Below, piece after piece: positions 20,908-25,404 of a stretch of 25,404 nucleotides of DNA. Each line of letters opens with the position of its first letter. Position 1 is the first letter of the stretch. Position numbers and translations under genes: made by a program. This stretch comes from Tidjanibacter sp. (GTDB lineage Bacteria > Bacteroidota > Bacteroidia > Bacteroidales > Rikenellaceae). The notes under the pieces are model-generated. The model was not told where the DNA came from, did not search any database, and saw nothing but the letters and a program-made list of their open reading frames with translations. The stretch lies in contig JAFNVE010000160.1 of assembly GCA_017379955.1 (NCBI GenBank), positions 1-25,404 of the forward strand, given 5' to 3'.

Positions 20908-23900
20908 ATGAGCGCAGATAAGAGATTTAAGGAGTACAAGGGGCTCTCGCTCTCCGATACGGCTGACGAGGTGCTCAAAAAGTGGGACAAGGAGGATACC
21001 TTCCACAAGAGTATAACTATGCGCGAGGGCGCACCTGCCTTCGTATTCTACGAGGGCCCCCCCTCGGCAAATGGTAAGCCCGGCATCCACCACGTGATGG
21101 CGCGTACGCTCAAAGATATCATCTGTCGCTACAAGACCCAGCAGGGCTATCTCGTTCACCGTAAGGCGGGTTGGGATACCCACGGTCTGCCCGTAGAGTT
21201 GGGTGTTGAGAAGAAGCTCGGCATCACCAAGGAGGATATCGGCAAGACAATCTCCATTGAGAAATACAACAAGGAGTGCCGCGAGGCTGTTATGGAGTTC
21301 ACCGAGCAGTGGGAGGATCTCACTCGCAAGATGGGCTATTGGGTGAATATGGACGACCCCTACATCACCTACGACAACAAGTATATCGAGACTCTCTGGT
21401 GGCTCCTGAAGCAGCTCTTCGAGAAGGGTCTTTTGTATAAGGGTTACACTATCCAGCCATACTCGCCTGCTGCGGGTACCGGTCTGAGTAACCATGAGCT
21501 TAACCAGCCTGGTTGCTACCGCGATGTGAAGGATACCACCTGCACCGCTCAGTTCAAGGTAGTGCGTGACGAGAAGAGCGAGAAACTCTTTGGCGAGGTT
21601 GAGGGCAACCTCTTCATCCTTGCCTGGACCACCACACCCTGGACCCTTCCCTCGAACACCGCCCTTGCAGTGGGTGAGGCTATCGACTATGTGAAGGTAA
21701 AGTGTGCTAATCCCTATACAGGTGAGCGTCAGACCGTTATTATGGCTAAGGCACTGCTTGGCTCCTACTTTACCCCCAAGATGGAGGGTACCTATACCGT
21801 ATGTGACGAGGAGTGGAAGGGTGCTGACCTGGTTGGTGTGCGCTATGAGCAGCTCTTCGATTGGGTACGCCCCATGGGTGATGCCTTCCGTGTGATTGGT
21901 GGCGACTATGTGAGCACCGCAGATGGTACAGGTATCGTACATATCGCACCTACCTTTGGTGCTGATGACGACCGCGTAGCAAAGCAGGCAGGCATCGCGC
22001 CTCTGACTATGCTCGACGTGGCAGGCAAGCCCCAGCCTATGGTTGACCGTACAGGTAAGTTCTTCCGTGTGGAGGATCTCGACCCTGCATATGTTGCTGA
22101 GTATGTTAATGTTGAGAAGTATGGTGAGTGGGCAGGTCGCTATGTGAAAAATGCATATGACGATACTCTCACTGAGAACGATGCAACCCTCGATATCGAC
22201 CTTTCGGTTATGCTGAAAGCGGCTGGCAAGGCCTTTAAGATTGAGAAACACACCCACTCATATCCTCACTGCTGGCGTACCGATAAGCCCGTGTTGTACT
22301 ATCCGCTCGACTCGTGGTTTATCCGCACTACCGCGTTGAGAGATAAGATGATAGAACTCAACAAGACCATCAATTGGAAGCCTGAGTCGACAGGTTCGGG
22401 TCGCTTCGGTCGTTGGTTGGAGGGTCTGGTGGATTGGAACCTCTCGCGCTCGCGTTTCTGGGGTACTCCTCTTCCCGTATGGGCTACCGAGGATTACAGC
22501 GAGATGAAGTGTATCGGCTCGGTCGAGGAGTTGAAAAATGAGATTGACCGTGCAGTAGAGGCTGGTGTGATGAAGAAGAACCCCTTCGACAAGTTTGTTG
22601 TTGGTGACTTCTCGAAGAAGAACTACTCGGAGATTGACCTCCACCGCCCCTATGTTGACGATATAGTGCTTGTGTCGAGTAAGGGTGAGCCTATGCGCCG
22701 CGAGAGCGACCTGATTGATGTGTGGTTTGATAGTGGTGCTATGCCCTACGCTCAGTCGCACTTCCCATTTGAGATTTCGGCAGAGGAGTTTGCCAAGATT
22801 TATCCCGCAGACTTTATCGCTGAGGGTGTAGATCAGACTCGTGGTTGGTTCTTCACGCTCCACGCAATCGCTACTATGCTCTTCGACTCGGTTGCCTTTA
22901 AGAACATCATCTCCAATGGTCTGGTGCTCGACAAAAATGGCAATAAGATGAGTAAGCGTCTGGGTAATGCTGTCGACCCCTTTGAGGTGTTGGCTAAGTA
23001 TGGCGCAGATGCTGTGCGTTGGTATATGATTAGCAACTCGCAGCCTTGGGATAACCTCAAATTTGACACCGACGGTGTGGACGAGGTGCGTCGTAAATTC
23101 TTCGGAACACTCTATAACACATACAGTTTCTTCGCCCTCTATGCCAATGTGGATGGCTTCACAGGCAAGGAGGAGCAGGTACCCGTGGAGAAACGTCCTG
23201 AGATTGACCGCTGGATTATCTCGTTGCTCAATACTCTCGTGTTGCGCGTGACCGAGTCGTTGGAGGGCTACGACACTACTCCCGCTGCCCGTATGATTCA
23301 GGAGTTTGTGACTGAGAATCTCTCGAACTGGTATGTTCGTCTGAACCGTAAGCGTTTCTGGGGTGGTGGTATGAGTGAGGATAAACTCGCTGCATATCAG
23401 ACACTCTACACCTGCCTTGAGACTGTTGTTACCCTTTCGGCTCCCTTTGCTCCCTTCATCTCGGAGCAGATTTTCGCCGACCTCAATGCAGTGAGCGGTA
23501 ACCACAGCGACTCCGTTCACCTCAATCCCTTCCCCAAGGCAAACACTGAGTTGATTGACACCGAGTTGGAGGAGATGATGGATATCGCACAGCGTCTTTC
23601 GTCAATGGTGCTTGCACTGCGCCGCAAGGTGAATATCAAGGTGCGTCAGCCCCTGACAAAGATTATCGTTCCCGTGCTCGACGAGAAGATGGCAGCCCAT
23701 ATCGAGGCTGTTAAGCAGCTTGTTATGAGTGAGGTAAATGTTAAGGATATCGAACTGATTACCGATACTACCGGTCTGATTACCAAGCGAATCAAGCCCA
23801 ACTTCAAGACTCTCGGTCCTAAGTATGGCAAGCAGATGAAGCGCATCGCCGCTATCGTGGCTGCCTTTACTCAGGAGCAGATTGCCGAGATTGAGGCTTC

Positions 23901-24312
23901 GGAGAGCTATGTGCTCGATGTTGACGGTGAGCAGTTGCCCGTAGTGCGCGAGGACTTCGATATCACCTCGGAGGATATGCCCGGTTGGTTGGTGTCGACC
24001 GAGGGTCGCCTGACTGTGGCTCTTGATGTTACCATCACCGATGAGTTGCGCAGAGAGGGTGTTGCCCGCGAACTTATCAACCGAATCCAGAATATCCGCA
24101 AGGATAGCGGTTTTGAGGTTACCGATAAGATTGTTGTTGAGATTGAGGACTCGCCGATGGTACACGAGGGCGTTGAGGCATTTGCCGACTACATCGCTCA
24201 GCAGACCCTGGCTGTGAGCCTGAAACTCGCCGCTGAGCCTGATGGCAAGTTTGTCAATAAGGTGGAGTTTGACGAGAGCGAGCTTACAATCGCAGTCAGC
24301 AAAGCAGAGTAA
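20908..24312 (+). CDS. ileS: Isoleucyl-tRNA synthetase, type 2 (GxHH signature)
   Basis: IleRS charges tRNA-Ile with isoleucine and edits valine. At 1134 residues it is about 200 longer than the E. coli type 1 enzyme. The class I HIGH motif is replaced by G59-I60-H61-H62 (PGIHHVMAR), and the second signature is K680-M681-S682-K683-R684 (KMSKR). The CP1 editing domain contains WTTTPWTLPSNT and GTGIVHIAPTFGADD. The anticodon-binding helices follow, and an extended C-terminal region lacks the cysteine zinc cluster of type 1 enzymes. These are traits of the eukaryote-like type 2 IleRS, which is little affected by mupirocin; the GxHH swap has been reported to give hyper-resistance. Codon bias suggests high expression. 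Confidence 0.96.
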   Translation: MSADKRFKEYKGLSLSDTADEVLKKWDKEDTFHKSITMREGAPAFVFYEGPPSANGKPGIHHVMARTLKDIICRYKTQQGYLVHRKAGWDTHGLPVELGVEKKLGITKEDIGKTISIEKYNKECREAVMEFTEQWEDLTRKMGYWVNMDDPYITYDNKYIETLWWLLKQLFEKGLLYKGYTIQPYSPAAGTGLSNHELNQPGCYRDVKDTTCTAQFKVVRDEKSEKLFGEVEGNLFILAWTTTPWTLPSNTALAVGEAIDYVKVKCANPYTGERQTVIMAKALLGSYFTPKMEGTYTVCDEEWKGADLVGVRYEQLFDWVRPMGDAFRVIGGDYVSTADGTGIVHIAPTFGADDDRVAKQAGIAPLTMLDVAGKPQPMVDRTGKFFRVEDLDPAYVAEYVNVEKYGEWAGRYVKNAYDDTLTENDATLDIDLSVMLKAAGKAFKIEKHTHSYPHCWRTDKPVLYYPLDSWFIRTTALRDKMIELNKTINWKPESTGSGRFGRWLEGLVDWNLSRSRFWGTPLPVWATEDYSEMKCIGSVEELKNEIDRAVEAGVMKKNPFDKFVVGDFSKKNYSEIDLHRPYVDDIVLVSSKGEPMRRESDLIDVWFDSGAMPYAQSHFPFEISAEEFAKIYPADFIAEGVDQTRGWFFTLHAIATMLFDSVAFKNIISNGLVLDKNGNKMSKRLGNAVDPFEVLAKYGADAVRWYMISNSQPWDNLKFDTDGVDEVRRKFFGTLYNTYSFFALYANVDGFTGKEEQVPVEKRPEIDRWIISLLNTLVLRVTESLEGYDTTPAARMIQEFVTENLSNWYVRLNRKRFWGGGMSEDKLAAYQTLYTCLETVVTLSAPFAPFISEQIFADLNAVSGNHSDSVHLNPFPKANTELIDTELEEMMDIAQRLSSMVLALRRKVNIKVRQPLTKIIVPVLDEKMAAHIEAVKQLVMSEVNVKDIELITDTTGLITKRIKPNFKTLGPKYGKQMKRIAAIVAAFTQEQIAEIEASESYVLDVDGEQLPVVREDFDITSEDMPGWLVSTEGRLTVALDVTITDELRREGVARELINRIQNIRKDSGFEVTDKIVVEIEDSPMVHEGVEAFADYIAQQTLAVSLKLAAEPDGKFVNKVEFDESELTIAVSKAE

Positions 24313-24336
24313 TTTTTTTTACAAAAATCGATAGAG

Positions 24337-24375
24337 GATGCAGAGTGCTGTAAAAGTGCTCTGCATCTCTGTTTT
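24337..24375 (+). terminator. Terminator-like hairpin after ileS
   Basis: GATGCAGAG (24337-24345) pairs with CTCTGCATC (24359-24367) around a 13-nt loop. TCTGTTTT follows. An eight-T run (24313-24320) also lies directly after the stop codon. Confidence 0.7.
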
Positions 24376-24508
24376 ATGTGGTTTTTGCCGCTTGTTTGGT
24401 ATGAGTCGTGCGGAGAGAAAATGAATAAAAATATAATAAGTGGCGGAGGAAATTTGTTTATTTCTAAAATTGTGTTTAATTTTAACAAACGAATAAACTA
24501 AAACTACT

Positions 24509-24889
24509 ATGGCAGAGGTTGAAAAAACAAGATACTCGGATGAGGAATTGGCCGAATTCAAGGCCATAATCCTGGACATGCTGTCGAAAGCACGTACCGA
24601 CTATGAGCTGCTGCGTGCATCGATTACCCACTCAGCGAGCAACGATACTGAGGATACTTCGCCCACCTTTAAGGTGCTCGAAGAGGGTGCGGCTACACTC
24701 TCTAAGGAGGAGTCGGGCCGTCTGGCACAACGACAGTTGAAATTTATCCGCCACCTCGAAGCAGCCCTCGTGCGCATCGAGAATAAGACATACGGTATTT
24801 GCCGCGAGACAGGCAAGCTGATACCCAAAGAGCGTCTGCGCATCGTGCCTCACGCTACACTCAGCATCGAGGCTAAGGAACGCAAGTAG
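24509..24889 (+). CDS. DksA/TraR-family protein lacking the zinc-finger cysteines
   Basis: A 126-residue relative of DksA, which enters the RNA polymerase secondary channel and acts with ppGpp. Two predicted helices (about 10-40 and 66-92) form a short coiled coil. The tip reads D46-T-E-D49-T-S51, close to the DxxDxA tip motif of DksA. In the C-terminal knuckle (YGICRETGKL to ATLSIEAKE) only C98 remains; the other three cysteine positions are T101, S119 and A122, so zinc binding is lost. This form is common in Bacteroidota. It is 14 bp upstream of rnhA, so the two probably form an operon. Confidence 0.88.
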   Translation: MAEVEKTRYSDEELAEFKAIILDMLSKARTDYELLRASITHSASNDTEDTSPTFKVLEEGAATLSKEESGRLAQRQLKFIRHLEAALVRIENKTYGICRETGKLIPKERLRIVPHATLSIEAKERK

Positions 24890-24903
24890 ACCTCACAGAG
24901 CGC

Positions 24904-25359
24904 GTGGCAGATATTACGATATATACCGATGGCTCGGCACTTGGCAACCCGGGTAAGGGTGGCTTTGGGGCTGTGCTAATCTCTGGGCCCTACCGCCGCG
25001 AGGTGAGCCAGGGCTACCGACTGACGACCAACAACCGTATGGAGTTGCTGGCCGTCATTGTCGCTTTGGAGATGCTCAAATTCGAGGGTAGCAATGTGAC
25101 TCTCTACTCCGATTCGCAGTATGTGGTCAACGCCGTGGAGAAGGGCTGGGTCTTCGGCTGGGAACGCAAGGGGTTTGCTGGGAGAAAAAATGCCGACCTG
25201 TGGATTCGTTTCCTGTGCATCTACCGCAAACATAATGTGCGCTTTGTCTGGGTCAAGGGCCACGCCGATACAGTGGAGAATAACCGCTGTGACCAATTGG
25301 CGGTGGCTGCTGCCGGGGGTGCTAATCTGCTGGAAGATACGGGCTATAAGGAGGAGTAG
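24904..25359 (+). CDS. rnhA: Ribonuclease HI
   Basis: RNase HI degrades the RNA strand of RNA-DNA hybrids. The 151-residue product has the full catalytic set of the E. coli enzyme: D9 (YTDGSALGNPG), E47 (NNRMELLA), D70 (YSDSQYV), H120 (VKGHAD) and D130 (NNRCDQLA). A basic handle-like stretch (WERKGFAGRKNADLW) is at about 86-100. It starts with GTG at 24904, 14 bp after the dksA-like gene; the TDGS loop is at its standard distance from this start and no ATG is available. A terminator-like repeat begins just after the stop codon but is cut by the window end. Confidence 0.94.
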   Translation: MADITIYTDGSALGNPGKGGFGAVLISGPYRREVSQGYRLTTNNRMELLAVIVALEMLKFEGSNVTLYSDSQYVVNAVEKGWVFGWERKGFAGRKNADLWIRFLCIYRKHNVRFVWVKGHADTVENNRCDQLAVAAAGGANLLEDTGYKEE

Positions 25360-25368
25360 CCGAGAGTG

Positions 25369-25404
25369 GATACAAAATTGGATAAACCCGAGCGCAATAT
25401 CAGC
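25369..25404 (+). repeat. 33-bp dispersed repeat, right copy (truncated by window end)
   Basis: Positions 25369-25401 match the minus strand at 138-105 with one substitution and one single-base gap. It includes the flank CAAAATTGGATAAA and the hairpin arm CCCGAGCGCAAT. It starts 9 bp after the rnhA stop codon and points in the direction of rnhA transcription. The second arm and anything beyond lie outside the window. Confidence 0.8.

Noticed and set aside
20833..23520. Two long minus-strand frames opposite ileS
   Set aside because: They follow from ileS codon use; the products show no motifs and would run through the ileS promoter region.
24338..24424. 28-codon ORF after ileS
   Set aside because: It overlaps the ileS terminator hairpin, lacks an A-rich start context and has no recognisable product.

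Overview
The window looks like chromosome from a Bacteroidota bacterium, most likely Alistipes or another Rikenellaceae (inference, no search run). The signs are: start codons preceded by A-rich tracts rather than Shine-Dalgarno sequences; several TAnnTTTG promoter boxes of the Bacteroidota type, some with a TTTG/TTG element about 20 bp upstream; a PorX-type response regulator; a DksA relative without its zinc cysteines; and a large isoleucyl-tRNA synthetase with GxHH and KMSKR motifs. Nearly all of the window is conserved chromosomal core. No transposase, phage gene, tRNA, rRNA or CRISPR array was seen.

Layout. Positions 1-192 hold an intergenic repeat and terminator module. Positions 193-2802 are a minus-strand operon: porX, tsaE and a HAD phosphatase. 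Its promoter region is shared with a divergent small outer-membrane beta-barrel gene (3013-3708). Next on the plus strand come an HU-family DNA-binding gene, a 29-residue very basic protein gene (bS22/mS38-like), rng (RNase G) and mfd. A cell-envelope cluster follows: coaX, an outer-membrane beta-barrel protein, a periplasmic TPR protein, lptC, a CNNM/CBS membrane protein, and a PpiD/SurA-type periplasmic prolyl isomerase with its own promoter and terminator. Then come a CotH-kinase lipoprotein and a fused methionine sulfoxide reductase (MsrB-MsrA). After a 387-bp repeat-rich gap, mgsA (methylglyoxal synthase, minus strand) lies divergent to ileS. The window ends with a DksA-like gene and rnhA.

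How the genes fit together. The coaX-to-ppiD block reads as envelope biogenesis: LptC for LPS export, PpiD for folding of exported proteins, and the two unassigned exported proteins probably serve the outer membrane. The HU, small basic protein, rng, mfd, ileS, dksA and rnhA genes are information-processing housekeeping. The porX promoter has the best-matched boxes in the window, and its predicted 5' leader can form two competing hairpins.

The most unusual signal is intergenic. Two arrays of imperfect 9-bp tandem units with the same consensus (TCCCTAAAC / TCCCATAAT) lie at 15-77 and 20092-20172. Each sits immediately beyond a strong hairpin at the 3' end of a minus-strand gene, with the G-rich strand in the direction of transcription. 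A 33-bp sequence covering the hairpin arm and its upstream flank at the left end of the window recurs almost exactly at the right end, downstream of rnhA. This points to a dispersed composite 3'-end repeat family. A second notable point is that IleS carries GIHH in place of HIGH, the swapped signature reported for mupirocin hyper-resistant type 2 IleRS.
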